From Paenibacillus cisolokensis (GTDB taxonomy: Bacteria > Bacillota > Bacilli > Paenibacillales > Paenibacillaceae), in the NCBI RefSeq assembly GCF_018403665.1, contig NZ_BOVJ01000172.1, positions 1 through 54,883 on the forward strand: a DNA stretch of 54,883 bases, in the 5' to 3' direction. The translations under genes were made by a program, and so were the position numbers. Below the pieces are notes generated by a model. That model had not been told where the DNA came from. It made no database searches and was given only the letters and a program-made list of their open reading frames with translations. Shown piece by piece: positions 17,848 to 26,766 of this stretch; within the stretch, counting starts at the first letter, position 1; every line of letters begins with the position of its first letter.

Positions 17848-19481
17848 ATGAAGCTGAAGATTTTGCTGGTCGACGACGAAATCAACATTTTGAAAAATCT
17901 TCAGGCTGTCGTGCCTTGGGAGGAATTGAACGCGGAGATCGTCGGCCTTGCCAAAAACGGGGAAGTCGCGTTGGAGCTGGCCCGCGAGCACCGTCCGCAT
18001 CTCATTCTGTGCGACATCCGCATGCCGGTCATGGACGGGATCGCGTTTCTGGGCGCGCTGCGGGAATTCGACTCCGACGCCGAGGTCATGATGATGACCG
18101 GTTACCAGGATTTCAGCTACGTGCGGTCGGTTATCCGCTATGAAGTGAGGGATTATGTCCTGAAGCCGATCGACTACGAGGAACTGACCCGGACGATTGG
18201 GCGGCTCGCGGCCGGCATCCGCGAGCGAAACGCCGAGCGGCAGACGATCCAGCAGGAATGGCGGCAGATGTACCGGCTCGCTTACGAAAAGGCGCTGTAC
18301 GATTTGCTGGTCGATATCGGAGACGGGACGGCCGGGCCGTTTCTCAAGCTCAGCGTACTGTCGGAAGAAAATTTGGCGTTTGCGATGCTGCTTATCGATA
18401 TCGGGGACTATTCCAAACGGGATATCCGGTGGGACGAGCGGGAGCGCAAGCTGTGGAACTTCGCGGTGCGCAACATTGTGCAGGAGCATTTTGCCGATCT
18501 TGAAGTTCCGCACGCTGTATTGCAGGTGCGCGGCGGGGAATGGTGCGTGCTGGTCGAACGGGTGCCGCCGGAGTCGTTCGACCGGAACGAATGCGCGTCA
18601 TGGGCCGAAAATTTGCGCCGGAAGATCGGCCTCTATCTCAAGCTGGACACCCGCATGGCGCTGCATCCGGTCCCTGTCCCGCTCGACCGGCTGGCCAAGA
18701 CCTACAAGCATTTGCAGCGCTCGCTGCATCTGAGCTCCGGCGCGGAAGGAAGCGTCATCGTGCCCGAGTTCCGCCGCGTCGGCGGGGAGGAGACGCAGCG
18801 CTTGTGGGACCGGATCGAAGAGATGGTTACGGGGCTCAAACGCTGCGACAGGCGGAGAACGGAAGCCGCGCTGCGCGAGCTGAACGAAAGTTTCCGCCGG
18901 CTGCCGGACGGATCGTTCGAGCGGATCGGGCCGATTCTGCATTATGTCTGCCTTCATCTGCTGCGGGAGATGCGGGCGATGGACGTCATCGGCAGGGACG
19001 AAGAAGCCGAATACTGGAGCCAAATCGACTGCAGTCCCGGCATCCGCGAAACGCTGGCGATCATCAACCGGCTGATCGACCGATCCATCGACAGCGTGAT
19101 GAAAAAGAAAACGGGCGACGTGCTCATGTTGGCGGCCAAAGATTACATCGAACGCAACCTGTCGTCGGATTTGAGCATCGATCTGCTGGCCGACTACCTC
19201 GGTATCAGCGGCAGTTATTTCAGCCTGCTGTTCAAACAGCATTTCGGCGAGACTTTCGTGGAATATGTCACCAGGCAGCGGATGGAGATGGCGAAATCGC
19301 TGCTGGCTTTAAGCGACAAAACGTAACGGCGATAGGACAAATGGTCGGCTACTCGGAACGCCGCTATTTTACGCGCGTGTTCAGCAAATATACGGGCATG
19401 CTTCCGTCGGAGTACCGCGAGATATCGCATCGGCGTCATGACAAGCCGGTACTTTCCGGCTGGAACAACAAGGAGAAATGA
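17848..19481 (+). CDS. AraC-type response regulator, YesN type (frameshift near C-terminus)
   Basis: N-terminal receiver domain (KILLVDDE; phospho-acceptor Asp in LILCDIRMPVMDG; Lys in DYVLKPIDYEEL), a middle region of about 250 residues, and a C-terminal AraC/XylS helix-turn-helix pair (IERNLSSDLSIDLLADYLGI; SLLFKQHFGETFVEYVTRQR). The first frame ends at 19326. One more A in 19318-19321 continues DKNVTAIGQMVGYSERRYF, the second HTH, to a stop at 19481. Without it the DNA-binding domain loses its second HTH. GAGGAGGGG precedes the ATG. Partner of the kinase upstream; the adjacent nagZ-like and ABC genes are its probable targets. Confidence 0.87.
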
Positions 19482-21125
19482 ATGATGACCAAAAAAGCGC
19501 AATCATGGCGTGAGTTAGGATTAAAGGAAAAGATCGGGCAGCTGTTCATTTGCGGCTTCGACGGCTACCGGCCGACGCCGGGAATCGCGAGGCTCATCGC
19601 GGAGTACGGCATCGGCGGCGTCGTCTATTTCCGCCGCAATTTGCGGGACGCCCGGCAGGTCGCGTCTTTGTCGGCGGAGCTTCAGGAGCTGGCAGCCGTT
19701 CCGCTATTGACCGCTATCGATCAGGAGGGCGGGATGGTGGTCCGGCTGGAGGAGGGCGTTACCGTCATGCCGGGCGCAATGGCTATCGGGGCGGCCGGCG
19801 ACCCTGAGCTCGCATACGAGGCTGCGCGGCGGTCGGGGGCCGAACTGAAAGCGATCGGCATCAACATGAATTTGGCGCCTTGTCTCGATGTCAACAACAA
19901 CCCGGACAATCCGGTCATCGGGGTGCGTTCGTACGGCGAGAATCCGTCCGCCGTTGCGCTGCTGGGCGTGAAGGCGCTGCAAGGTTATCAGGACAGCGGC
20001 GTGGCGGCCGTCGCCAAGCATTTTCCCGGACATGGCGATACGGCCGCCGATTCCCATTTCGAACTGCCCGTCGTTCCGCATGGGCGGGAGAGGCTCGACG
20101 AAGTCGAGCTGCTGCCGTTCCGGGCGGCGATCGCGGCCGGGGTCGACGCCATTATGACCGCTCATGTCGTGTTCCCGGCGTATGAGCCCGATCATATCCC
20201 GGCCACCTTGTCCCGGCGCATTCTGACGGGGCTGCTTCGCGAACGGCTCGGCTACCGGGGCGTCGTCGTGACGGACTGCCTGGAAATGAACGCGATCGCC
20301 GAAACGATCGGCGTGGCGAAAGGCGCGGTGGAAGCGGTCAAAGGAGGAGCCGATCTGGTGCTGGTCAGCCACCGTCTGGACCGCCAGTTGGCGGCGCTTG
20401 AAGCCGTACACGACGCGGTGCTAGCCGGCGAGATTCCGCTTTCCCGCATTGACGAGGCGGTTGAGCGGGTATGGCTGCTGAAGGAGCGCAGGGGACTTAT
20501 CCGACAGTCTGGCTCCGGCTCCGCACCGCAGCGGGCGGAAGCTGCGGGGGCGGAAGCTGCGGGGGCGGAAGTGCGCTCGGCTGCGCAGGAGACGGCCATC
20601 CGTATATCCGAAGCGGCGGTAACGGTTGTGAAAGGCGGAGAACGGCTGCCGCTTGATCGCGGCGGCCGTACGCTGGTCGTATGGGCGGAACCGCGAGTGA
20701 GCACCGAGGTTGTCGAGGTAATCGAACAGGAGTGCACGCTGGCCGCCGCCTTGAAGGACGAAGGCTATGCGGCGGAAGAAACGCGGATCGGGCTCGACCC
20801 GGCGGAAAGCGAGGCTGCCGCCGCGCTTGGCGCGGCCGCGAAGGCCGACACGATCGTGTTCGTCTCCTATGACGCGGCATTTTCGCCCGGCCAGATTGCG
20901 CTGATCCGCAAACTGAACGAACTGCCGGACAAAGCTTTCGCGCTCGTCGCGGCCAGAACGCCTTACGATTTGTTGGCGGTGCCGGAGGTTCCGCTTTATC
21001 TATGCACCTACGAGAATAAACCGACGATGATGAACGCGCTGGCCGGCGTTCTGTCGGGGCGATTGCCGGCTCGCGGCGTCCTGCCGGTCACAATCGGCCC
21101 CTATCCGCGCGGGAGCCGCACCTGA
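19482..21125 (+). CDS. nagZ: Glycoside hydrolase family 3, NagZ-like beta-N-acetylhexosaminidase
   Basis: 547 residues. The GH3 barrel has IDQEGGMVVRL and the catalytic Asp-His dyad region KHFPGHGDTAADSH. The nucleophile Asp is in VVVTDCLEMNAI. The D-x-H dyad distinguishes NagZ-type N-acetylglucosaminidases from ordinary beta-glucosidases. A second alpha/beta domain follows an Ala/Glu/Gly linker made by a 15-base tandem repeat near 20536-20570. No signal peptide, so it should act in the cytosol, for example on imported GlcNAc-containing disaccharides or muropeptides. AAGGAG overlaps the end of the response regulator gene, implying cotranscription. Gene symbol by family only. Confidence 0.85.
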   Translation: MMTKKAQSWRELGLKEKIGQLFICGFDGYRPTPGIARLIAEYGIGGVVYFRRNLRDARQVASLSAELQELAAVPLLTAIDQEGGMVVRLEEGVTVMPGAMAIGAAGDPELAYEAARRSGAELKAIGINMNLAPCLDVNNNPDNPVIGVRSYGENPSAVALLGVKALQGYQDSGVAAVAKHFPGHGDTAADSHFELPVVPHGRERLDEVELLPFRAAIAAGVDAIMTAHVVFPAYEPDHIPATLSRRILTGLLRERLGYRGVVVTDCLEMNAIAETIGVAKGAVEAVKGGADLVLVSHRLDRQLAALEAVHDAVLAGEIPLSRIDEAVERVWLLKERRGLIRQSGSGSAPQRAEAAGAEAAGAEVRSAAQETAIRISEAAVTVVKGGERLPLDRGGRTLVVWAEPRVSTEVVEVIEQECTLAAALKDEGYAAEETRIGLDPAESEAAAALGAAAKADTIVFVSYDAAFSPGQIALIRKLNELPDKAFALVAARTPYDLLAVPEVPLYLCTYENKPTMMNALAGVLSGRLPARGVLPVTIGPYPRGSRT

Positions 21126-21585
21126 CGAAAGAGCCGCGCGCGGGCTCCCAGCTCGCCGCATGGCGGCGGTCAACCGCATGTGAGCCCCTTTCCGCGGCCC
21201 GTACGAGGCCCGGCCGCAGGGCGTGCCCGGCAGACATCGGGACAGCCGCACCGGCGTATGCGGCAGAAGAGCTTCTCCCCGCAATCGAGAGCGGAGAGAG
21301 GCTCTTTTGCATTTGCCGCCAGCTTAACCGGCCGCTTGGCGGATACCGGCCCATCTTCGCCATCCCTGCCCTCCCCGCAGATCTTTGTCCCCCGGACCTT
21401 TCCTGCGAGTGCGGGGGTGAACGAGCGTCATTCCTTCGAACGGGACGCCCGTCTATACGGAACGGGACTGTGAAGACGATTGTATCCCTTTTTTATCGGA
21501 ATGACGCACTTACTTCGGCGCCGTTGCCCTTTACAATGAAAGTACGGCAGCAAAACCCCTAACATCTTTAAGGAGGGTCCAAAGC
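21126..21585. other. Intergenic region with a probable terminator
   Basis: 460 bases between the hydrolase and the sugar-binding protein gene. An imperfect hairpin AGAGCTTCTCC (21268-21278) / GGAGAGAGGCTCT (21293-21305) ending in TTTT may terminate the upstream operon. Downstream, TTGCCC and TACAAT-like boxes near 21523-21537 could start the ABC operon, but the spacing is poor. I see no further gene. Confidence 0.4.
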
Positions 21586-22986
21586 GTGAAGAAAACATGT
21601 ACGTTCGTCCTGGCCGCAACGCTCGCTTTATCCGCACTATTGGCCGGATGCGGCGGAGGCGGCAGCGATCCGGCCTCAACCGGCGGCACCGATACCGGCT
21701 CGAGCCCGCCGGCTTCCTCGGGCGAATCCGGCTCGACGGACAAGGTGGAGAAATTTACGATGTCTCTTCGTCATATCCAGATTGGCGAGCCGCAGAAATT
21801 TCGGAAAGCGATTCTCGACGACGTCGTCAAGAAAACGGAAGAAGAAGTGCCGGGCCTGAAATTCGAGCTGGACGGCCTGGAAGACAGCGTCAACCGGTTT
21901 ACGAAGCTGCCGGCCGAGATGGCCGCAGGCAATCCTCCGAAGATCATGTCCCTCTTCGGCGGCGCGGGCGATGCGCAGAAATACGCCAAGGCGGGACGGC
22001 TGCTCGATCTGACGCCGATTCTCGAGGAGCTTGGCCTCAAGGACAAATTCCTCAACGTGCTCGATCCGTTCTCGGTCGACGGCAAAGTATACGGCCTGCC
22101 CATCGGGGGCAACGCCGAAGGCATTTTCTACAATACGGACATTTTCCAGCAATATGGGCTGAACCCGCCGACGACGTGGGACGATTTGATCAAGGCGGCG
22201 GACACGCTGAAGGAAAACGGCATTACGCCGTTTGCCGTCGGCTCCAAGGGCGCGTGGGTGCCGAACATGACGATCAATACGTTTATCGGCAGGCTGGCCG
22301 GGCCGGAAACGATCACGGGCTTCACGACGGGCGCCGCAAAATGGAATTCGCCGGACGTCGTAGCCGCTTATACGTTGTATAAAGAATGGGTGGATAAAGG
22401 CTATTTCACCAAAGGCGAATTGGGCAAGGAGTACGGAGATATGCTGAACGATTTCGTCGCCGGCAAGGCGGGGATGATGTTCGACGGCTCGTGGCGCTCC
22501 TCGGCGTTCAAGAACGACGCCGTCGGGGCTGCCGTCGCCGGCAAAGTCGCGTTCGTTTCGCTGCCGCCGCTGCCGAACGGCAAGGGCGATCAGACGTCCG
22601 TCAACGCCAATTACGGCGAAGGGTACGGCTTCTCCGCCGATTTGAACGACAATGAGCTGAAGGCCGTCAAAGCTTTCATCAAAAACATGTACAGCGACGA
22701 AATGCAGCTTCGCGGTCTGCTGGAGGATGGCGTACTGCCTTCGATGAAGCTGTCGGAGGCGTCCGTCGCGCAGGTAAGCGATCCGCTCGTCAAGCAGGTG
22801 CTGGACGTGTTGAACGGCGCGGGCGCGACGTTCCCGCACTTCGACTCGGTCGTGCAGTCGAAGGTGTACACCGAGACCGAAACGCAGCTGCAAAAGCTGA
22901 TTGCCGGCAACGTGACGCCGCAGGAGGCGGCCGACGCCATCCAGAAGGTGCAGGACGCCGAGAACGCGGCCGCAGCAGCGGAATAA
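21586..22986 (+). CDS. ABC sugar transporter, substrate-binding lipoprotein (CUT1)
   Basis: 466 residues. Lipoprotein signal with lipobox LLAGC (Cys22), a Gly/Ser/Thr-rich linker, then a family-1 extracellular solute-binding fold: GLPIGGNAEGIFYNTDIFQQYGL, TWDDLIKAADTLKENGITPFAVG, FVAGKAGMMFDGSW. GTG start after AAGGAGGG. Anchored outside the membrane, it delivers an oligosaccharide to the two permeases that follow. The sugar is unknown; the NagZ-like neighbour suggests N-acetylglucosamine-containing ligands. Acidic/alanine-rich C-terminus. Confidence 0.9.
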   Translation: MKKTCTFVLAATLALSALLAGCGGGGSDPASTGGTDTGSSPPASSGESGSTDKVEKFTMSLRHIQIGEPQKFRKAILDDVVKKTEEEVPGLKFELDGLEDSVNRFTKLPAEMAAGNPPKIMSLFGGAGDAQKYAKAGRLLDLTPILEELGLKDKFLNVLDPFSVDGKVYGLPIGGNAEGIFYNTDIFQQYGLNPPTTWDDLIKAADTLKENGITPFAVGSKGAWVPNMTINTFIGRLAGPETITGFTTGAAKWNSPDVVAAYTLYKEWVDKGYFTKGELGKEYGDMLNDFVAGKAGMMFDGSWRSSAFKNDAVGAAVAGKVAFVSLPPLPNGKGDQTSVNANYGEGYGFSADLNDNELKAVKAFIKNMYSDEMQLRGLLEDGVLPSMKLSEASVAQVSDPLVKQVLDVLNGAGATFPHFDSVVQSKVYTETETQLQKLIAGNVTPQEAADAIQKVQDAENAAAAAE

Positions 22987-23058
22987 ACGGCCTGCGAGAA
23001 GGAGCCGCCCGGTCGCGGGCGGCTCCTTCCGCGTCGGACATTATACGACGGCGGAGGA

Positions 23059-23946
23059 ATGCCTGTGAAAAACGCGCTTCGCAATCCATATGTTTACCTG
23101 ATGTTTGTCCTGCCGGCGATCGCGCTTTATTTTCTGTTTTTCATTTATCCGATGCTCATGTCCGTTTATTACGGATTTACGGATTGGGACGGTCTGAGCA
23201 AACCGAACTTTATCGGATTGGACAACTTCATTGCGGCTTTCAGCGATCCCGAATTTCGCTCCTCCATTTTGAACAACATTTATATTTTGCTGTTTTCCTG
23301 CTGCGTACAGGTGCCGATCATTGTCGTCCTGTCTTTGGTCATCGCCGGCGTCAGACGTTTGCAGGGCTTCTACAAAACGACCGTGTTCATGCCGTCCATT
23401 CTGTCCACCTCGGTGATCGGCATTTTATGGGGCTATATTTACGATCCCGATGTCGGGCTGCTCAACAATTTGCTCAAGTTGTTCGGCGCCGGTCCGATAT
23501 ACTGGCTGGCGGAGCCGCAGTGGGCGATGTTCGCGATTTTGATTACGAATGCCTGGCAGTGGGTCGGTTTTTATATCGTGCTGATGCTGGCGGCGATACT
23601 GGCAATCCCGAAAGATATCGACGAGGCGGCCGGAATCGACGGCGCGACCGGCGTGCAGCGGGCGTGGCATTTGACGGTGCCGCTGATCAAGCCGGTGATC
23701 AACGTCGTCATCATGCTGTCCATCGCGGGAGCGCTGCGCGTCGTGGACATCGTGCTGGTCATGACGGGCGGGGGACCGGCCGGAGCGACCGAAGTGATGG
23801 CCTCCTACATGGTCAACAAGGCGATCAAATACGGGGAATACGGCTACGGTACGGCGCTTTCGATCATCATTTTCGTTATTGCGCTCGTATTGACCGCCCT
23901 GTACCAGATCCTGATCGCGAGAAGACAGGAAAGGGTTGAATACTGA
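23059..23946 (+). CDS. ABC sugar transporter permease 1 (CUT1, MsmF/UgpA type)
   Basis: 295 residues, six membrane helices. The cytoplasmic EAA loop is DEAAGIDGATGVQRAWHLTVPL, which docks the ATPase. First helix FVLPAIALYFLFFIYPMLM. Follows the binding protein by 72 bases and its stop overlaps the start of permease 2 (TGATG). No ATP-binding subunit is encoded here, so a shared MsmX-type ATPase elsewhere is expected. Confidence 0.9.
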   Translation: MPVKNALRNPYVYLMFVLPAIALYFLFFIYPMLMSVYYGFTDWDGLSKPNFIGLDNFIAAFSDPEFRSSILNNIYILLFSCCVQVPIIVVLSLVIAGVRRLQGFYKTTVFMPSILSTSVIGILWGYIYDPDVGLLNNLLKLFGAGPIYWLAEPQWAMFAILITNAWQWVGFYIVLMLAAILAIPKDIDEAAGIDGATGVQRAWHLTVPLIKPVINVVIMLSIAGALRVVDIVLVMTGGGPAGATEVMASYMVNKAIKYGEYGYGTALSIIIFVIALVLTALYQILIARRQERVEY

Positions 23947-24740
23947 TGCCGGCGGCAATCAAAAAAGCGTTCCCTCATGCCGTCATGTTGACGTATGTGG
24001 CGGTCATCCTGCTTCCGTTCCTGTTCGTGCTGTTTTCTTCGTTCAAAGCGAACAACGTCGAGATTGCGACGAGGCCGTTCGGCTTACCGAAAACATGGGC
24101 GTTCGAGAACTACAAGGAGGCCTGGGTGAAGGCGAAAATCAACGTTTATTTTTGGAACAGCCTGTATTTGTCGCTTTCGTCCGCCGCCGTCGGCGTGCTG
24201 CTCGCCGCTGCCGCCGCCTTTGCGCTGGTGCGCATGAAATTCGAGGCGGTCAGCCGCTGGATCTACCAATATGTGCTCATCGGCATGCTGATTCCAGGCA
24301 ACGTCCTGTTTATCGCGCAATACTTGCTCGTGCGCAACATGGGCATTCTGAATACGCACTGGTCGTTGTTTTTGCCTTATACGGCCGGCGCGCTGCCGCT
24401 CAGCGTGCTGCTGATCGCGGCGTTCATGCGCTCGATTCCGGGGGAGCTGGAAGAGGCGGCGATCGTCGACGGGCTGCGCGCGCCGGGGCTGTTTCTGCGA
24501 ATCGTACTGCCGCTTACGGTTCCCGCGCTTGTGACCGTGTTTATTATCAATTTCCTGGGAAATTGGAACGAATATTTGCTGGCGAACTTCTTTTTGAGCA
24601 AAGATTCGCTGCGCACGCTACCGACCGGCATGGTAGGGTTTCGCGACGCTTTCCAGACCAACTATGCGCTTGTCTGCACCGGCATCGTGTACAGCGTCGT
24701 TCCGGTTCTCGTTATTTATACCTTTCTTCAGAAAAAATAA
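23946..24740 (+). CDS. ABC sugar transporter permease 2 (CUT1, MsmG/UgpE type)
   Basis: 264 residues, six helices. EAA loop LEEAAIVDGLRAPGLFLRIVLPL and the typical LGNWNEYLLANFF segment. Translationally coupled to permease 1 through a one-base overlap. Completes the importer apart from the ATPase; transcription probably ends before the infC promoter at 24884, although I see no strong terminator. Confidence 0.9.
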   Translation: MPAAIKKAFPHAVMLTYVAVILLPFLFVLFSSFKANNVEIATRPFGLPKTWAFENYKEAWVKAKINVYFWNSLYLSLSSAAVGVLLAAAAAFALVRMKFEAVSRWIYQYVLIGMLIPGNVLFIAQYLLVRNMGILNTHWSLFLPYTAGALPLSVLLIAAFMRSIPGELEEAAIVDGLRAPGLFLRIVLPLTVPALVTVFIINFLGNWNEYLLANFFLSKDSLRTLPTGMVGFRDAFQTNYALVCTGIVYSVVPVLVIYTFLQKK

Positions 24741-24883
24741 TCGAAGGCCTTACGGCGGGCAGCGTAAAAGGCTGACATTTGCGCAAGCGAAAACCGGCGA
24801 GCCTCAATCGCAACCGTGCGGACGATTTGGGAAGCCGCGGCAGATAAGGGCACGGAGGCGCCATGACGGATCTGCAAAACGCG

Positions 24884-24913
24884 TTGACAGTTGGTCGGCA
24901 GCTGTGGTATATT
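24884..24913 (+). promoter_or_regulatory. Sigma-A promoter of the infC operon
   Basis: TTGACA (24884-24889) and TATATT (24908-24913) with an 18-bp spacer, about 215 bases ahead of infC, leaving room for the regulatory leader. Confidence 0.8.
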
Positions 24914-24914
24914 A

Positions 24915-25079
24915 TTTTGGCAGTGTTATATGTTTACGCACAAGCAGAGGCGCCCGCTTCTCACCTGACCGGCAATGCCGGCTGGTTGCGACTGTTGACT
25001 TTTGGAGAGCGATCCTTCGCCGGATCGTGTCATCAATCGGTTCATGGGATGCGGGTCCGGTGCGGGCTCGCATTTTTTT
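24915..25079 (+). promoter_or_regulatory. infC leader with transcription attenuator (L20-type)
   Basis: Untranslated leader with several helices (for example GCCGGCAATGCCGGC-like pairing near 24970-24985 and GATCC...GGATC near 25011-25026). It ends in a Rho-independent terminator: ten-base stem 25049-25058 / 25064-25073 including GU pairs, then TTTTTTT to 25079, upstream of infC. In Bacilli the infC-rpmI-rplT leader binds ribosomal protein L20, which promotes premature termination. Position and terminator fit that model; the L20 site itself was not mapped. Confidence 0.7.
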
Positions 25080-25130
25080 GCAGAAATTTTGCAGCGAATT
25101 TATGGAAATTATGCTTGGAGGTGGCAGGAC

Positions 25131-25646
25131 ATTAGCAGGGAACATCAAATCAATGACGAGATTCGTGCCAGAGAGGTTCGTCTCGTCGGTCCGGGCGGGG
25201 AGCAAATCGGAATCAAGCCGCTGCGCGAAGCGCTTCAGATGGCGATCGACATGAATATGGACCTGGTCAACGTTGCTCCGCAGGCCAAACCGCCTGTATG
25301 CCGGATTATGGATTACGGCAAATTCCGCTATGAGCAGCAGAAGAAAGAAAAGGAAGCGCGCAAGAATCAGAAGATCGTCGATCTGAAGGAAGTATGGTTC
25401 CGCGCGAATATCGAGGAGCATGATTACCAGACGAAGCTTCGCAATGTGGTGAAGTTTCTGAAGGATGGCGACAAGGTGAAGGCATCCGTACGGTTTCGGG
25501 GGCGCGAGATTACCCACGCGGAGATCGGACAGCGGATTCTCGACCGGCTGGCCAAGGAAGAAGCCGTCGCCGAGCTGTGCAACATCGAACGTATGCCGAA
25601 GCTTGAGGGCCGCAGCATGATTATGATTCTGGCTCCCAAAAACTAA
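25131..25646 (+). CDS. infC: Translation initiation factor IF-3
   Basis: Binds the 30S subunit and checks initiator tRNA and start codon. 171 residues: N-domain ISREHQINDEIRAREVRLVG, lysine-rich linker KFRYEQQKKEKEARKNQK, C-domain VKEVWF-like KEVWFRANIEEHDYQTKLRNVVKFL and KVKASVRFRGREITHAEIG. I place the start at the ATT codon 25131, nine bases after GGAGGT. AUU initiation is a known autoregulatory feature of infC, and no ATG or GTG fits the conserved N-terminus. First gene of infC-rpmI-rplT. Confidence 0.95.
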   Translation: MSREHQINDEIRAREVRLVGPGGEQIGIKPLREALQMAIDMNMDLVNVAPQAKPPVCRIMDYGKFRYEQQKKEKEARKNQKIVDLKEVWFRANIEEHDYQTKLRNVVKFLKDGDKVKASVRFRGREITHAEIGQRILDRLAKEEAVAELCNIERMPKLEGRSMIMILAPKN

Positions 25647-25675
25647 CGCAAGCTCTTTAAGGAGGATATATTGAC

Positions 25676-25876
25676 ATGCCTAAAATGAAAACTCACAGCA
25701 GTCTGAAAGACCGCTTTAAAATTACCGGGACCGGCAAAGTAAAACGGTTCAAAGCGTACAAAAACCATCTGCTTTCCGGAAAATCCGCGCGCCAGAAGCG
25801 CGTTCTCTCCACGCAGCCGCTGTTGGCCAAGGGAGATCAGCGCCGTCTGCAGCAAGGTCTGGCCAATCTGAAATAG
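25676..25876 (+). CDS. rpmI: 50S ribosomal protein L35
   Basis: 66 residues, highly basic: [20 protein letters not shown] and [16 protein letters not shown] are family signatures. AAGGAGG precedes the ATG. Second gene of the infC operon, 29 bases after infC. Confidence 0.97.
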   Translation: MPKMKTHSSLKDRFKITGTGKVKRFKAYKNHLLSGKSARQKRVLSTQPLLAKGDQRRLQQGLANLK

Positions 25877-25949
25877 CATACGCGAAGACGGACGGGCATC
25901 ATTCGTCCGCAGTTATCGACTTTATTCAACCTACAGGAGGTTTCCATCA

Positions 25950-26309
25950 ATGGCAAGAGTGAAAGGCGGCTTTGTCCGCGCACGTCGTCGGAAAAGAATT
26001 TTGAAGCTCGCGAAAGGTTACTTCGGTTCCAAACATAGATTGTTTAAAACGGCGAAAGAGCAAGTGATGAAATCGATGCTCTACGCTTATCGCGACCGCC
26101 GTCAGCGGAAGCGCGACTTCCGCAAGCTGTGGATCGTACGGATCAATGCAGCCGCCCGCCAAAGCGGTCTGTCCTACAGCAAATTTATGCACGGCCTGAA
26201 GCTGGCCGGCGTGGAAGTCAACCGCAAAATGCTGGCCGATATGGCAGTGAACGACATCAACTCGTTCAATTCGCTCGTCGGCATCGCCAAGGAAAAAATC
26301 AACGCTTAA
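25950..26309 (+). CDS. rplT: 50S ribosomal protein L20
   Basis: 119 residues: [40 protein letters not shown] and [20 protein letters not shown]. Essential for early 50S assembly and, in Bacilli, the autogenous repressor acting on the infC leader. ACAGGAGGT precedes the start. Confidence 0.97.
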   Translation: MARVKGGFVRARRRKRILKLAKGYFGSKHRLFKTAKEQVMKSMLYAYRDRRQRKRDFRKLWIVRINAAARQSGLSYSKFMHGLKLAGVEVNRKMLADMAVNDINSFNSLVGIAKEKINA

Positions 26310-26378
26310 GTCCGATCCGTTCGGACTTGTCCGGCAGCGCCGTTCCGTCGACCGGGACGGCGCTGCCGCATGAAAGGC

Positions 26379-26429
26379 CTGCCGCCGGCCCGCCGTGCAT
26401 CCGCGCCAGGGCTGCGGCAGTCTTTTTTC
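26379..26429 (+). terminator. Terminator of the infC-rpmI-rplT operon
   Basis: Stem CTGCCGC (26379-26385) / GCGGCAG (26414-26420), with inner GGCCC/GGGCT pairing, followed by TCTTTTTTCT. Another strong GC hairpin without a T-tract lies just upstream at 26332-26366. Confidence 0.7.
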
Positions 26430-26432
26430 TCA

Positions 26433-26461
26433 TTGTCTGTTCGCCTCGAAAATGGTATGAT
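26433..26461 (+). promoter_or_regulatory. Sigma-A promoter of putative antisense RNA
   Basis: TTGTCT (26433-26438), a 17-bp spacer and TATGAT (26456-26461) point toward the 3' end of the small minus-strand toxin gene. No protein-coding gene follows on this strand for 480 bases, so it should drive a short noncoding RNA. Confidence 0.65.
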
Positions 26462-26467
26462 AGACCT

Positions 26468-26592
26468 AGACATCGGACGGAAGCCGGCGGCCGCCGGCTT
26501 CCGTTGGACGCAGCCTGCCGCCGGCGGGCGGCAAGGAGCGGCATCGGGAAATAGACCGGAATCCTGGCACGGGACGGTCTATTTCTTTTTGT
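26468..26592 (+). ncRNA. Putative antisense antitoxin RNA of a type I system
   Basis: Predicted transcript of about 125 nt from the promoter at 26433-26461 to the hairpin plus CTTTTTGTTT at 26549-26592. It contains an internal GC-rich helix, GGAAGCCGGC-GGCC-GCCGGCTTCC type, near 26480-26503. It is complementary to the 3' end of the small toxin mRNA on the opposite strand. This matches the known layout of TxpA/RatA and BsrG/SR4 in B. subtilis, where the antisense RNA blocks or destabilises the toxin mRNA. No expression evidence exists here. Confidence 0.55.
26549..26592. terminator. Shared bidirectional terminator of toxin mRNA and antisense RNA
   Basis: Perfect inverted repeat AAATAGACCG (26549-26558) / CGGTCTATTT (26575-26584). 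On the plus strand it is followed by CTTTTTGTTT, a good terminator for the antisense RNA. On the minus strand the stem contains the toxin stop codon TAG and is followed by a weaker T-stretch. Confidence 0.7.
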
Positions 26593-26671
26593 TTGATGAT
26601 GTGAGAATAAGCAGGACAAGCGTCGCAAACGATATCATCAGCGATAAACTTTGATATACGTCCACCGGCAT
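26579..26671 (-). CDS. Small hydrophobic peptide, putative holin-like type I toxin
   Basis: About 30 residues, too short for usual gene finders: one membrane helix (SLSLMISFATLVLLILTSS) with a charged SNKKK end. The pattern xVYQSLSLMISFATLVLLI closely follows the putative holin-like toxin family of Firmicutes (TxpA/BsrG-like), whose overproduction damages membranes. GGGAAGGAG lies immediately upstream. Start is either ATG 26671 or, with better ribosome spacing, the GTG two codons later (26665). A -10 TACAAT is present upstream. The stop lies inside the shared terminator stem, and a convergent antisense promoter faces it. Confidence 0.68.
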   Translation of the reverse strand: MPVDVYQSLSLMISFATLVLLILTSSNKKK

Positions 26672-26737
26672 CACTCCTTCCCTGCGGGAAGTTGGCCGCC
26701 GCTGCTGCCGCCAGCCGAAAGCGCTGCGCTTGTCCAT

Positions 26738-26766
26738 ATTGTAGCATGAACCCCGCTATTTGAACA
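26738..26766 (-). promoter_or_regulatory. Probable promoter of the small toxin gene
   Basis: On the minus strand a perfect TACAAT -10 (26738-26743) is followed by about 60 bases to the toxin ribosome site. The -35 is weak (TGTTCA/GTTCAA about 16-17 bp upstream). Confidence 0.45.

Noticed and set aside
20536..20570. 15-base tandem repeat considered as a regulatory or CRISPR-like array
   Set aside because: It is in frame inside the GH3 gene and encodes an Ala-Glu-Gly linker; no spacers.
24863..25135. Possible small gene upstream of infC
   Set aside because: It overlaps the promoter, leader and attenuator of infC and has no conserved features.
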